64,000 nt of DNA from Notoacmeibacter sp. MSK16QG-6. GTDB lineage: Bacteria > Pseudomonadota > Alphaproteobacteria > Rhizobiales > Rhizobiaceae. The translations under genes were made by a program, and so were the position numbers. Shown piece by piece: positions 36,279-44,968 of this stretch. Numbering within the stretch: position 1 is the first letter of the stretch; each line of letters opens with the position of its first letter. The notes under the pieces were generated by a model. The model worked only from the letters and a program-made list of their open reading frames with translations. It was not told the DNA's origin and did not search any database. Location of the stretch: the NCBI RefSeq assembly GCF_024158145.1, contig NZ_JAMYXM010000001.1:496001-560000 (forward strand). Direction: 5' to 3'.

Positions 36279-37084
36279 ATCTTTCTGGGATTCGATGTCC
36301 GCTTTTTGTGCCGGCCAATCGGCCTGACCGTTTCGTCAAGGCAGCGCAGTCGGGAGCCGATGCCGTCATTCTCGATCTGGAGGATGCGGTTGCCCGCGAA
36401 GAAAAGGACGAGGCCCGAGCTTTACTTCGAACCGACTTCACGAAGAAGCCGGTGATTGTCCGGATAAACGCCACCGGCACCTCATGGCATGAGGACGATT
36501 TGGCGGCGGTCGGCGATTTACCGGATATCGCAGCGATCATGCTTCCGAAAGCCGAAGACATCTCCGCAATCAAAACCGTTAGCGCCACGCTGAACGATAC
36601 GATTTCGATCTTCCCGCTGATCGAAACGGCCATCGGCTTAACCCAGGCAAGAGCTATAGCAGCGTTGCCGACCGTTGAACGGCTGGTTTTCGGATCGATC
36701 GATTTTTGCGCCGATATGGGCTGCGAGCACCAGCGCGACGTCTTGACGCCGGCACGATTCGAACTCGTATTGGCGTCGCGGCTAGCCGGTATTGCCGCGC
36801 CGATCGACGGTGTTACGGCGAATTTCAATAGCGATACGCAGACCCATGATGATGCCGTTCACGCATTGGCTGTCGGAATGACGGGCAAGCTCTGCATTCA
36901 TCCGCGTCAGATTCCTGAAGTGCAGCGCGCCTTCATGCCGCCGGATGCCGAGATAGAATGGGCGAAACGCGTTGCGGCGTCCGGCAATGGAGCAGTGTCC
37001 ATTGACGGAGCGATGATCGACGAACCGGTACGCCTACGCGCCCGATCCATTCTTGCACGCGTTGGATTGGGCCGTTCGGGCTAG
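36272..37084 (+). CDS. CitE-like lyase, probable (S)-citramalyl-CoA lyase
   Basis: A HpcH/HpaI/CitE TIM-barrel protein of 270 residues. It shows the start LFVPANRPDRFVKAAQSGAD, the metal/acid segment AVILDLEDAV, and VFGSIDFCADMG around residue 150, as in citramalyl-CoA and malyl-CoA lyases. With the two genes before it, it would split citramalyl-CoA into pyruvate and acetyl-CoA and complete a short route for itaconate or mesaconate. Malyl-CoA or citryl substrates cannot be excluded. Confidence 0.87.
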   Translation: MVDLSGIRCPLFVPANRPDRFVKAAQSGADAVILDLEDAVAREEKDEARALLRTDFTKKPVIVRINATGTSWHEDDLAAVGDLPDIAAIMLPKAEDISAIKTVSATLNDTISIFPLIETAIGLTQARAIAALPTVERLVFGSIDFCADMGCEHQRDVLTPARFELVLASRLAGIAAPIDGVTANFNSDTQTHDDAVHALAVGMTGKLCIHPRQIPEVQRAFMPPDAEIEWAKRVAASGNGAVSIDGAMIDEPVRLRARSILARVGLGRSG

Positions 37085-37098
37085 CAAGCGAACGCAGT

Positions 37099-37794
37099 TT
37101 ATTCTGGCTGTCCGATTGTCAGCTCGATTTCCGGCAACCCTTCGATCCCGCCATGAATAACGTCCCCCGGTTCGACCGGGCCGACGCCTGCCGGCGTGCC
37201 GGTATAGATGAGATCGCCCGGCGCCAGATGGTAGAAGCGTGACAGGTGCTCGATAATCGCAACCGGCGAATGAATGAGATCGCTGAGATGGGCGTCCTGT
37301 CTCGTTTCTCCGTTGACTGAAAGCCATATCCTCTGCGATCCGACCTCACCGAATTCGGATGCAGCGACGAGAGCCGTCATGACAGCCGAGTGCTCGGCGT
37401 TTTTGCCAAGGTCCCACGGCCTCTGCTTGGCGCTATTCGCCTTCTGCAAATCGCGTCGGGTCATATCCAACCCGCAGCCATATCCCCAGATCGCCTTTTC
37501 GGCTTCGGTGCTCGTCGCCTTAAAGGCCGGTGCGCCGATGGCGATCACAAGCTCCATCTCATAGTGATAATTCTCTGTGCCGGGCGGATAGGGAATCGTC
37601 GCACCAGACGATACCAGAGATTGTGCGTCTTTCATGAAATAGAAGGGCGCTTCGCGATCCGGCTCCGCGCCCATTTCCCTGGCGTGGTCCGCGTAATTGC
37701 GCCCGACACAGAATATTCGGTGAACCGGATAGAGAGCATCGCCGCCAGCGGAAATCGTGGGGTATTCCGGGGAGTCAAAAAGGCGTGCCGGCAT
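37099..37794 (-). CDS. Fumarylacetoacetate hydrolase family protein
   Basis: A 231-residue FAH-fold hydrolase. Seen are FCVGRNYADHAREMG, FFMKDAQSLVSSG, the metal-binding YHYEMELVIAIG and IYTGTPAGVGPVEPGD, as in fumarylpyruvate hydrolase and similar enzymes that hydrolyse acylpyruvates. The gene converges on the CitE-like gene with a 14-base gap and may serve a separate aromatic or sugar-acid route. ATG 37794 has AGAGG seven bases ahead and is preferred over an ATG-less opening to 37809. Confidence 0.88.
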   Translation of the reverse strand: MPARLFDSPEYPTISAGGDALYPVHRIFCVGRNYADHAREMGAEPDREAPFYFMKDAQSLVSSGATIPYPPGTENYHYEMELVIAIGAPAFKATSTEAEKAIWGYGCGLDMTRRDLQKANSAKQRPWDLGKNAEHSAVMTALVAASEFGEVGSQRIWLSVNGETRQDAHLSDLIHSPVAIIEHLSRFYHLAPGDLIYTGTPAGVGPVEPGDVIHGGIEGLPEIELTIGQPE

Positions 37795-38000
37795 CGTTAG
37801 TCCTCTCATCCTGCTTTGCTCGAAAAGCGCCTAATCTATGGAGATGTCCGCGCTTTGAAGCAAGCGGAGCGGACCGATTCCAACCAATCTGCAGTAAAGC
37901 CCGGCCCGCGTCTCACGCAAAAGGAGGACGTATTGCATCGTCCGCTAACGGCTGCTATCCGAATAACTAGACCTTTTTTATCATCAAATAGGAAGTTGCC

Positions 38001-38456
38001 GTGTTTCGATTGCCCGTTTCGATGACCGCCGCCTTCGCGGCAGCGATGGTGCTTGCCGGTACGCCCGGCATGGCGGCGGAAAACGATGGGAGCACATCGG
38101 ACAAGGCGGATAGGCTGTCGCTGCAACTCGAACTGAACGAACTCGATACCCATGAAGGCGCATGTCGCATCACCTTTGTTGCCCGCAACGGACTGACGGC
38201 GGATCTCTCCGCTCTCGCATATGAGATGGTCCTGTTCGGCGTAGATGGCGGCATCGAGCGGATGACGAAGTTCGCCTTCGGCGCAATGAAGCAAGGCAAG
38301 ACGATCGTGCGCCGTTTCAACATGCCTGGCCTCGGTTGCGAGGCCATATCGCGGATTCTGATCAACAACGTATCGGCGTGCGAGGGTGCCGGGCAGGATG
38401 TTTGCGAACAATCGCTGGAAACATCCAATCGCACCGACATCGAGTTCGGCCTCTAG
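38001..38456 (+). CDS. Small secreted protein at the head of the exbB-tonB operon
   Basis: I do not recognise a characterised family. The 151-residue product has a Sec signal peptide (about residues 1-27, ending GMAA) and a small mature domain with four cysteines (in GACRITFV, GLGCEA, SACEGAGQDVCEQ), which could form two disulfides in the periplasm. The GTG start has AGGA seven bases ahead. It lies 10 bases before exbB, a position seen in other alphaproteobacterial TonB operons, so a helper role in TonB-driven uptake is likely but unproven. Confidence 0.75.
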   Translation: MFRLPVSMTAAFAAAMVLAGTPGMAAENDGSTSDKADRLSLQLELNELDTHEGACRITFVARNGLTADLSALAYEMVLFGVDGGIERMTKFAFGAMKQGKTIVRRFNMPGLGCEAISRILINNVSACEGAGQDVCEQSLETSNRTDIEFGL

Positions 38457-38466
38457 GAACATTGAC

Positions 38467-39216
38467 ATGAATCTTTTCGACGCATTCGCATCGGCAACCC
38501 GTTCGCTGACCGATTTTCTCACACTTGGCGGTCCTGTGGTCGCGTTATTGCTCGCATTGTCGGTGATTGCTCTGGCCGTCGTCATTTTCAAGGCCATTCA
38601 GTTCGCCGGCATTCGGATCGGCCGCCCCGATCGAGCGCGAAAAGCGGTCTGCCTATGGACAAGTGGACGGAAGAGCGAAGCGCTCAACATTGCGGCAGAA
38701 GGCAAAAGCGCTTCTGCACAAGCGGTTGCGCGGGCCATGCTGCTGTCGCGGGTAAGCATAACGTCCAGAACCGACTATGAATCCGGGCCGCATCTTTCGA
38801 TGGCCGAGATCGAAGAGTCCGTGGCGCAGCAGGCCAATCAGAGGCTGCACCAGTTGAAAGGCGGCTTTCGAGTCTTGGAATCCATTGCGCAGATCGCACC
38901 GCTTCTTGGGCTATTCGGCACCGTTCTCGGTATGATTCAGGCGTTCCAGAAACTTCAGGAGGCCGGGAATGCGGTTGACCCATCCATTCTTGCCGGCGGT
39001 ATCTGGGTTGCGCTTCTCACCACAGCCGTTGGTCTTGCGGTCGCCATGCCGACCTCACTGGCGTTGACATGGCTGGAATCGCGCCTTGACGATGAGCGGG
39101 TCGCGATCGAAGGGCTCGTCACGCAGATTCTCACGGGCCGGGCAGCCATCTCCACTACCTCAACCGATCGCGCCATGTCCGAGCTTCCGGACGCGGAGAG
39201 TAGCCTTGCGACTTGA
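38467..39216 (+). CDS. exbB: ExbB, MotA/TolQ/ExbB proton channel protein
   Basis: The pentameric motor subunit that, with ExbD, uses the proton gradient to energise TonB. The 249-residue protein has three membrane helices: about residues 20-45, 145-165 (FRVLESIAQIAPLLGLFGTVLGMI, the family signature region) and 180-200. The ATG at 38467 follows the secreted-protein gene by 10 bases. It overlaps the first exbD gene by 11 bases. Confidence 0.93.
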   Translation: MNLFDAFASATRSLTDFLTLGGPVVALLLALSVIALAVVIFKAIQFAGIRIGRPDRARKAVCLWTSGRKSEALNIAAEGKSASAQAVARAMLLSRVSITSRTDYESGPHLSMAEIEESVAQQANQRLHQLKGGFRVLESIAQIAPLLGLFGTVLGMIQAFQKLQEAGNAVDPSILAGGIWVALLTTAVGLAVAMPTSLALTWLESRLDDERVAIEGLVTQILTGRAAISTTSTDRAMSELPDAESSLAT

Positions 39217-39580
39217 CGTATCGTCCCGGTCTCGACGCACGCTATCGATGACGTCGCTGATCGACGTTATCTTTTTGCTTCTGCTGTTCTTCATGTTGTC
39301 ATCGACATTTACCCGCTATGCCAGCGTGGATTTGGGCGGCTCTGGCGTGGGAAAGAACGGTGGTACGGCGCCCGATCTGCTCGTGTCGCTTCGGGCCGAC
39401 GGTGTGCTTGTCAACGGCATCGATGTAGAAGGCGATCTTTTGCCGGCCCTGCGCCAGCATCGTGAAAAGGGTTTGAAGCGCGCCACGATTCTTGTGGGCA
39501 TCGGCGCGACGTCGCAGCAACTGGTTACAGCTTTGGAAGTCGCCCGCTCAGTGGGACTCGATGTGGTGGTGGCGCGATGA
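39206..39580 (+). CDS. exbD: ExbD/TolR family protein, first copy
   Basis: A 124-residue biopolymer transport protein with one membrane helix carrying the essential Asp (SMTSLIDVIFLLLLFFMLSSTF, Asp at about residue 20) and a periplasmic domain. The start is TTG at 39206 (RLDVSSRSRR), with GGAG seven bases ahead and inside the end of exbB; upstream openings run through exbB and are unlikely. It overlaps the second exbD copy as ATGA. Confidence 0.9.
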   Translation: MRLDVSSRSRRTLSMTSLIDVIFLLLLFFMLSSTFTRYASVDLGGSGVGKNGGTAPDLLVSLRADGVLVNGIDVEGDLLPALRQHREKGLKRATILVGIGATSQQLVTALEVARSVGLDVVVAR

Positions 39581-40005
39581 GAACCAGCCGAAAGCGCTTT
39601 GCACTCACCGCACCGGGTCAAAGGCAGCACGCCGAACCGACCATTGCGCTGATTAATATCGTGTTCCTGATGCTGATCTTTTTCCTGATCGCGGGCACGC
39701 TTGCCGCTCCTCTGCCCAGCGATATGGAGACCGTGCGCACGGAAATTTCTCCTCCAGCCGCCCCGCCCGATGCGCTTGCCATCGCTGCAGACGGAACGCT
39801 CTATCAAAGAGCCGCTGCCACGACGATCGAACGCTTTATTGCCGATACCGATCTTTCCGAACCCGTGCGTATTGCGGTGGACCGGAACCTTCCAGCCCGT
39901 GATCTGATGTCGGTTGTCGCGGCTTTGCGAACAGCCGGCGCCGTCCGCGTCATCATGGTGACGGAAAGGGCCGCAGCCGAGGCGCCGGACGGCGCGGCGG
40001 GATAG
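39577..40005 (+). CDS. ExbD/TolR family protein, second copy
   Basis: A 142-residue ExbD-like protein. Its membrane helix reads TIALINIVFLMLIFFLIAGT: at the place of the proton-handling Asp in the first copy (LIDVIF) this one has Asn (LINIVF). The periplasmic domain is diverged too. Two unequal ExbD copies in one operon suggest a mixed ExbD dimer in which only one subunit relays protons, or a regulatory subunit. It lies directly ahead of tonB. Confidence 0.88.
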   Translation: MRTSRKRFALTAPGQRQHAEPTIALINIVFLMLIFFLIAGTLAAPLPSDMETVRTEISPPAAPPDALAIAADGTLYQRAAATTIERFIADTDLSEPVRIAVDRNLPARDLMSVVAALRTAGAVRVIMVTERAAAEAPDGAAG

Positions 40006-40013
40006 TTATCGTC

Positions 40014-41189
40014 ATGAGTATCTTCCCTTCAGGCCGTATCGGATTGGTCGGCGCGGTCGTTGCGTCGCTCGGTATTCACCTGGCGTTTTTTTTCGGCATG
40101 CCGGCCTCTCCGTCCCCTGACAGCGGCCCTTCCATAGCGACGGTTGAAAGCGCCGAAGCTATTTTTGCCGCAGCGCCCGCCGTCAGCACTGCAGACCAGA
40201 TCGACGGCGCAACGGTCGATGAAGACGTTGCATCACCGGCAGAGCAGGTCGACGAGAAAGCACAGCAGAGCGAAAGTGATGATGCGGCAGACATCTATAA
40301 CGCGGCGGCGGAAACTGCTTCCCCGCAGGAGCAGGCCAAACAGGCTGAAGTTACCGCATCGGAAAGCATCGAAGCCGCTGACGCCGAATTGCCTGAAGCG
40401 CCCGTTGATCCTTTTGTCTCGATAACGGACGAAGCCGAAGAAAATTCGGGTGAAGAGCCATCAGACACAAATCCAACCGACGTAGCTGTGGCCGAACCGG
40501 CCAGAGACCATAGCGCCGAGCCTGTGGAAGCTGTGTCCGTTGCCAGTGAAATCGAAACAACGCCAACTGTTGCCGCCAGCGAAGTCAGTGATGCTGTGGT
40601 TGCCGAAGACCTCGGAGAACTGGTGGCCATACCCTTGCCGATCGCACGGCCTAATGATGCTGCAGCACAGGAAGCGGCGCGTCAGGCCATCGCCCGAGCC
40701 GAGCAGCAGCGCGCCGCCGAGCGCCGTGCTGCCCAGCAGGCAAAGCAGCGTGCGGCGGAACAACGCAAAGCGCTGGCGGCTCGCAAGCGAAACACGCAAA
40801 AGGCAGCCACCCAAAAAGCAAAGTCTCGACCGACCAAGCGCGCGGCGAGGCAAAGCGCCAATGGCCGACAGGGCCAAAGCAGTAAAACCCAGAGAGCCCC
40901 GACCAAGACGGCATCGCGCAATTCGGCGGCGGTTCGCCGCTATCCCGGTCGCGTCCGGTCGCGTATCGCCAGCAGGGTGCGCGGCGGCGCGCGAGGAACG
41001 GTTTATGTGAGCTTCACCGTCAGTCGCGGCGGCGGATTGAGCGGTGCCCGCATATCGAAAAGCTCAGGATCTTCCGCTGCCGACCGTGCAGCATTAAACG
41101 CGGTGCGCCGCGCCGCGCCCTTCCCGCCGATACCGTCCGAAGCCGGGCGGTCGTCATGGTCATTCACGGTTCCGATCAAGGTCCGCTGA
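40014..41189 (+). CDS. tonB: TonB family energy transducer
   Basis: A 391-residue TonB protein. It has an N-terminal membrane anchor (about residues 8-25, with Ser/His as usual), a long acidic Ala/Glu/Asp-rich spacer (residues 35-220), a basic Lys/Arg/Ala/Gln-rich stretch (residues 220-310), and the C-terminal TonB domain (YPGRVRSRIASRVRG to the end, with RAAPFPPIPSEAG). It passes energy to outer-membrane receptors, here most likely the siderophore receptor encoded at 42552-44762. Confidence 0.92.
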   Translation: MSIFPSGRIGLVGAVVASLGIHLAFFFGMPASPSPDSGPSIATVESAEAIFAAAPAVSTADQIDGATVDEDVASPAEQVDEKAQQSESDDAADIYNAAAETASPQEQAKQAEVTASESIEAADAELPEAPVDPFVSITDEAEENSGEEPSDTNPTDVAVAEPARDHSAEPVEAVSVASEIETTPTVAASEVSDAVVAEDLGELVAIPLPIARPNDAAAQEAARQAIARAEQQRAAERRAAQQAKQRAAEQRKALAARKRNTQKAATQKAKSRPTKRAARQSANGRQGQSSKTQRAPTKTASRNSAAVRRYPGRVRSRIASRVRGGARGTVYVSFTVSRGGGLSGARISKSSGSSAADRAALNAVRRAAPFPPIPSEAGRSSWSFTVPIKVR

Positions 41190-41241
41190 AAATAGCTGTT
41201 TGAATTGGCATTCACCGCCTAGAGCGCGCAGAGCGGCAAAA

Positions 41242-42486
41242 TTACGTCAGGGCCGATGTCGTTTCCGTCGACCGGCTTGCGAGAAAACGAGCGACGATGA
41301 AAACGGCAATTCCCGACAGCGCGGTTGCGACGACGAACAGGGTTCCGTAACCGGCGTGGTCGGCAATCAGTCCTGAAAGGCTGGAGCCGATGAGATAAAC
41401 AAGGATCTGCGCGCAGGCGAGGATGGTAAAGTCGGTGCCGGGCTGATCGGTCGAGGCCACACTCATATAGATCGAATAGAGAACGACGATTTCCATGTAC
41501 CGAATAAAGGTCTGGAAGGCCGCCGCGCCGATCACGAGTTCGTTCTGCTCGACCATCCCGGATGCGTGAAAAGCGAAAAGCGCAAAACAGATGGTGCGAA
41601 GAGCGCCAAGGGAAATCAACGCTCTGGCGTTGCCCTGCGACTTTATCAGGCCAATTGCGATGACCGATCCAACCAATCCGGCCGTGGCCGCCGAGAAGCC
41701 GGATAGATAGCCGATCCATGAGAGTGGCAGACCGATATCGACGAGATACGGCCCTTCCATAGCCTTCACCAGACCTTCGCTGGCGCGAAACAGCAAAGCG
41801 ATCACCAGCACATCCCTCGCTTCCGGCCGGCTGAAGAAAGCGCGGAGCGAAGGCTTTGGCCGAATAGCCCGTTCGCCGCTTTCTTCCTCGCGCATGAAAG
41901 GAATCACGAGGAGCGGCATCAGGCAGAGCGCCGCCACGATGAGCAGTGTCGGCTGCCACCCAAAATGCTCGAACAGGATCAGCGATAATGTGCCGCCGAT
42001 CACGACGCCGAAGGCGACCGAGCCACCCTGGATGGCATTTCCAGCGGCCCTGTCACCAGGCGACAATCGCCGCGTGGCGTAGCCGTCCGTCGCGATATCC
42101 TGTGTCGACATCGCCAGGGCGATAAGCATGCAGATGGCAAAGAGCGCGGTGATGTCGGTTGGCTGGATAAAGGCCATGGTGGCGATTCCGGCAGCCGTCA
42201 GCAATTGGGTCGGCACGACCCATCCCCTTCGGTGGCCGAGGCGGGGGATCGGGCTCAGCCGGTCGACTAGCGGCGCCCATGCAAACTTCAGAACCAAGGG
42301 CAGCATGAGAAGCGAGAACAGGCCGATAGTGCTTCGAGACACACCGGCGGCCCGCAGGGTTGGTGGCAGCGCGGCGGCAATCAGATAGGTGGGAATGCCC
42401 TGGGCGATATAGAGACCCGCCAGGGTGGCAAAGAGCGGCCCCCGACGCCTGTCAGTCGGCTCATCGGCCTGGATCGTCAGCGCCAT
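41242..42486 (-). CDS. MFS transporter, RhtX/FptX-like siderophore permease
   Basis: A 12-helix major facilitator protein of 414 residues. The first helix LYIAQGIPTYLIAAALPP, the loop RRGWVVPTQLLTAAG and MSTQDIATDGYATRRL resemble the AmpG-related RhtX/FptX family that carries ferric siderophores across the inner membrane (RhtX works for rhizobactin 1021). It follows the receptor gene on the same strand. ATG 42486 has GAGGT seven bases ahead; ATG 42549, two bases after the receptor stop, is a possible longer start. Confidence 0.87.
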   Translation of the reverse strand: MALTIQADEPTDRRRGPLFATLAGLYIAQGIPTYLIAAALPPTLRAAGVSRSTIGLFSLLMLPLVLKFAWAPLVDRLSPIPRLGHRRGWVVPTQLLTAAGIATMAFIQPTDITALFAICMLIALAMSTQDIATDGYATRRLSPGDRAAGNAIQGGSVAFGVVIGGTLSLILFEHFGWQPTLLIVAALCLMPLLVIPFMREEESGERAIRPKPSLRAFFSRPEARDVLVIALLFRASEGLVKAMEGPYLVDIGLPLSWIGYLSGFSAATAGLVGSVIAIGLIKSQGNARALISLGALRTICFALFAFHASGMVEQNELVIGAAAFQTFIRYMEIVVLYSIYMSVASTDQPGTDFTILACAQILVYLIGSSLSGLIADHAGYGTLFVVATALSGIAVFIVARFLASRSTETTSALT

Positions 42487-42551
42487 TTTGCCCACCTCAT
42501 CCCGCTCGGGTCCGGAGGCGGGAAGAGCCAGATCGGCCCTTCCCGACATTC

Positions 42552-44762
42552 TCAGAAAACCGCTTTGTAGGAGAAGGCGACGGTCCGCCCAAGGCCTGGA
42601 ACTTCGGTCCCGCGTGTCGCCGTCGCCGTTGGATTGGCGTAATCCGTATCGAAGACGTTGTAGACGCCGAGACTGAGTTTATGACCGTTTTCGAACGTCT
42701 TCTGTGCAGAGAGGTGCAGGAGCGCTGCTCCGTCAATCTCGTCGTCCTGTAATCGGTCGCGGCCTGAGAAGAATTCAAGATCGGCCCGCGTATCGATGCC
42801 GTTTGCGAAGGCGTAGCTGGCGAAAAGATTGCCTTTCCATGTCGTGGCAATGCGGTTGTTGGGCAGATCTTCGTCGATGTCGCCATCACCGTCGGAGTCA
42901 TATTCCCCATCGACATAGCCAAGCGTTCCACCGACGGTGAATGCATCCGTCACATCGAAAGCGGTCGTCAGTTCCCCGCCCCAGATCCGCTCTTTCTGCT
43001 GCGTGACCGTGTTGGTGCTGGCGTCATAGGTCAGACCGTTTTCCGATAAGGAGATAAAGGCCGATGCGGACGCCCGAAACCGGCCCCAATCACCTCTCAC
43101 GCCGCCTTCGAACGTATTTACGAGCTGCGGCTCGGGCGCGATATCGGCATAGCTTATGTACAAGTCGGAAGGAGGCGAACCGCAGAAGGCCGCGTAGGCA
43201 TCGCAGAATTCGGCGCCGAAGAAACCGCCATTGACGCCGGCCCGGCGGGTAAACGCGCCGATGTCGGCCAGCGCGTAGCCTTGCGAGAAGTTTCCGTAAA
43301 GCTGCGCATCCTCGGTGACATCGAAGACCGCGCCCGCATTGAAGGTGAACTGCTGGTAGTCGAAATTGCCGCCACCGACATCGATGGCTGGCAGGGGAAT
43401 CGCAAAACCGTCGACGGTGTACGCCGGTCGCGTGAAGTCCTCGACTTCCAGCCAAAAGGCGTCGAAACGAACGCCCCCGGAGAGGCGCAACCGATCATGA
43501 ACCGGCACCTCTGCCTGGCTGAACAATCCCAGTTGATGCTGGCTGAGCGGCGCGGCCACATCGTCTTCAGATCCGACCTGCTGCTGCGTGATATAGTCGT
43601 AGGTGTAGTCGGTGCCCCATACCAACTCAGATCCCTCAAAAATCCGATCGGTGGGGGTCCTCACCGTCGCGCCGAGGCCGAAGCGCTGACCCTCCAAAAC
43701 CGTCTGGTTCAACCCGGTCAGCAGGACAGACGAATTTACTGCGCTCAATTGGGTTTCCGGCGACTGCTTTTCGATATCGTTGTAAAACGCCGTCAGTTCG
43801 AGGCCACCCAAGGCAAAGGCATCATCGGTGTAACGGGCGGTGACATATTTGCTGTCTTCGACCAATGGCTCACCGTCATAAGGGTCGGAATAGTCCGGGC
43901 GCACGCGCGATCCGGAATAATCGGTGTAATAGCCGGGCCGTTGCTCGGCATAGGTCCAGTCGAAAGACAGATCGAAGCGTCGTGAATCCACCTCATAGCC
44001 GAACCGGCCGAAGAGGTTGCCAACCCCGGTACGGTCGCCGCCACCCTGACCGAGGAGGCCGTCCGACGCCATTTCATCGCCATTGCCGTCATAGAGCCGG
44101 CGCGACCAGTCCCCGGAAGCAGAGAGGAAGTAATCGAAATCGCCTTTGCGGCCTTCCACGCTTACCGTGGTGGATGGCGAAGCAGAGTCGGCCAGATCGG
44201 CAGTCTGCGCCTCGACTCGCGTCTCAACGGTCCAACGGGGCGTCTCGTCCTCGCCACGCTTGGTAATGAAGTTGATGACGCCGCCGGTTGCACCCGCTCC
44301 ATAGAGGCTCGATGCGCCGCTCACGACCTCCACCCGCTCAATGGTGTCGAGATCGATCAGGGAGAGAATGCGGGTGTTGTTGCGCAGCGGTGTGGTGCGT
44401 GGCACCCCATCGACCAGAATAAGGATCGATCGGCCCCGATAGCTCTCCGACGCTCCACTGATCGTCTGGTTATCCGGTTGATAGCCCGGCACCAGCCGAG
44501 AAACGAGATTTGCGGCGTCTTCCGAGCCGACCGTCAGCCGCTCGATTTCGTCGCGCTCAATGACGTTAACATTCTGGGCCACATTGGCGACCTCGCTTTC
44601 GCGCCGCCCCGCCGTGGCGATAATTGTCTCGAGCAAAGTTGTCTCGCCGGACGAAGCCGCGACGGAACCGTCTCCAGCCGTTTCGTCATCCAACGCCTGC
44701 GCACAGGCCATTGTGCCATTCAGTCCGAGACAGAGCGCAAGAAAACTGATTTGAAAACGCAT
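42552..44762 (-). CDS. TonB-dependent outer membrane siderophore receptor
   Basis: A 736-residue TonB-dependent receptor. It has a signal peptide (residues 1-22, ending ACAQ), a TonB-box-like start (TLLETIIATAG), a plug domain (residues 45-160, with SILILVDGVPRTTPL and VEVVSGASSLYGAGATGGVIN) and a 22-strand barrel ending in the aromatic residue Phe (VAFSYKAVF). Together with siderophore genes on both sides it probably takes up the ferric citrate-hydroxamate made here. ATG 44762 follows GAGGGG. Two TGA-N9-TCA boxes lie upstream. Confidence 0.93.
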   Translation of the reverse strand: MRFQISFLALCLGLNGTMACAQALDDETAGDGSVAASSGETTLLETIIATAGRRESEVANVAQNVNVIERDEIERLTVGSEDAANLVSRLVPGYQPDNQTISGASESYRGRSILILVDGVPRTTPLRNNTRILSLIDLDTIERVEVVSGASSLYGAGATGGVINFITKRGEDETPRWTVETRVEAQTADLADSASPSTTVSVEGRKGDFDYFLSASGDWSRRLYDGNGDEMASDGLLGQGGGDRTGVGNLFGRFGYEVDSRRFDLSFDWTYAEQRPGYYTDYSGSRVRPDYSDPYDGEPLVEDSKYVTARYTDDAFALGGLELTAFYNDIEKQSPETQLSAVNSSVLLTGLNQTVLEGQRFGLGATVRTPTDRIFEGSELVWGTDYTYDYITQQQVGSEDDVAAPLSQHQLGLFSQAEVPVHDRLRLSGGVRFDAFWLEVEDFTRPAYTVDGFAIPLPAIDVGGGNFDYQQFTFNAGAVFDVTEDAQLYGNFSQGYALADIGAFTRRAGVNGGFFGAEFCDAYAAFCGSPPSDLYISYADIAPEPQLVNTFEGGVRGDWGRFRASASAFISLSENGLTYDASTNTVTQQKERIWGGELTTAFDVTDAFTVGGTLGYVDGEYDSDGDGDIDEDLPNNRIATTWKGNLFASYAFANGIDTRADLEFFSGRDRLQDDEIDGAALLHLSAQKTFENGHKLSLGVYNVFDTDYANPTATATRGTEVPGLGRTVAFSYKAVF

Positions 44763-44806
44763 AGTTCCCCTCAACCGGCACACCCCAACAGCTTGCCGTT
44801 ATAACT

Positions 44807-44821
44807 TGATTGATGTAGTCA
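44807..44821. promoter_or_regulatory. RirA-like iron box 1 (TGA-N9-TCA)
   Basis: TGATTGATGTAGTCA, 45 bases upstream of the receptor ATG and inside the divergent gap shared with the siderophore-interacting protein gene. The pattern TGA-N9-TCA is that of the iron-responsive operator bound by RirA in rhizobia; four of the five arm positions pair. Confidence 0.5.
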
Positions 44822-44836
44822 TCTTTCAAATAACTA

Positions 44837-44851
44837 TGACTTCTTTAGTCA
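44837..44851. promoter_or_regulatory. RirA-like iron box 2 (TGA-N9-TCA)
   Basis: TGACTTCTTTAGTCA, with perfect TGACT/AGTCA arms, 30 bases from box 1. Two boxes in the same divergent region suggest control of both the receptor and the siderophore-interacting reductase by iron. Confidence 0.55.
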
Positions 44852-44968
44852 AGAATATAAATTCGCGAAATATGGGCTGAGAGCAGCGCTGTTGCATATT
44901 GGCAACGTCTGCCTCGGCGAAGCGCGAAAAAACATATTGGCGACCGGTCTGGCGGCACAGGTGGGTAG

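Noticed and set aside
37850-37885. Small hairpin CGCTT/AAGCG in the gap before the secreted-protein gene
   Set aside because: A five-base stem without a T-run is within what is expected by chance.
37801-38000. Iron box in front of the exbB-tonB operon
   Set aside because: I looked for TGA-N9-TCA and for an Irr-type palindrome in this 206-base gap and found neither. A possible TTGCAT-17-TATCCG promoter is too weak to list.
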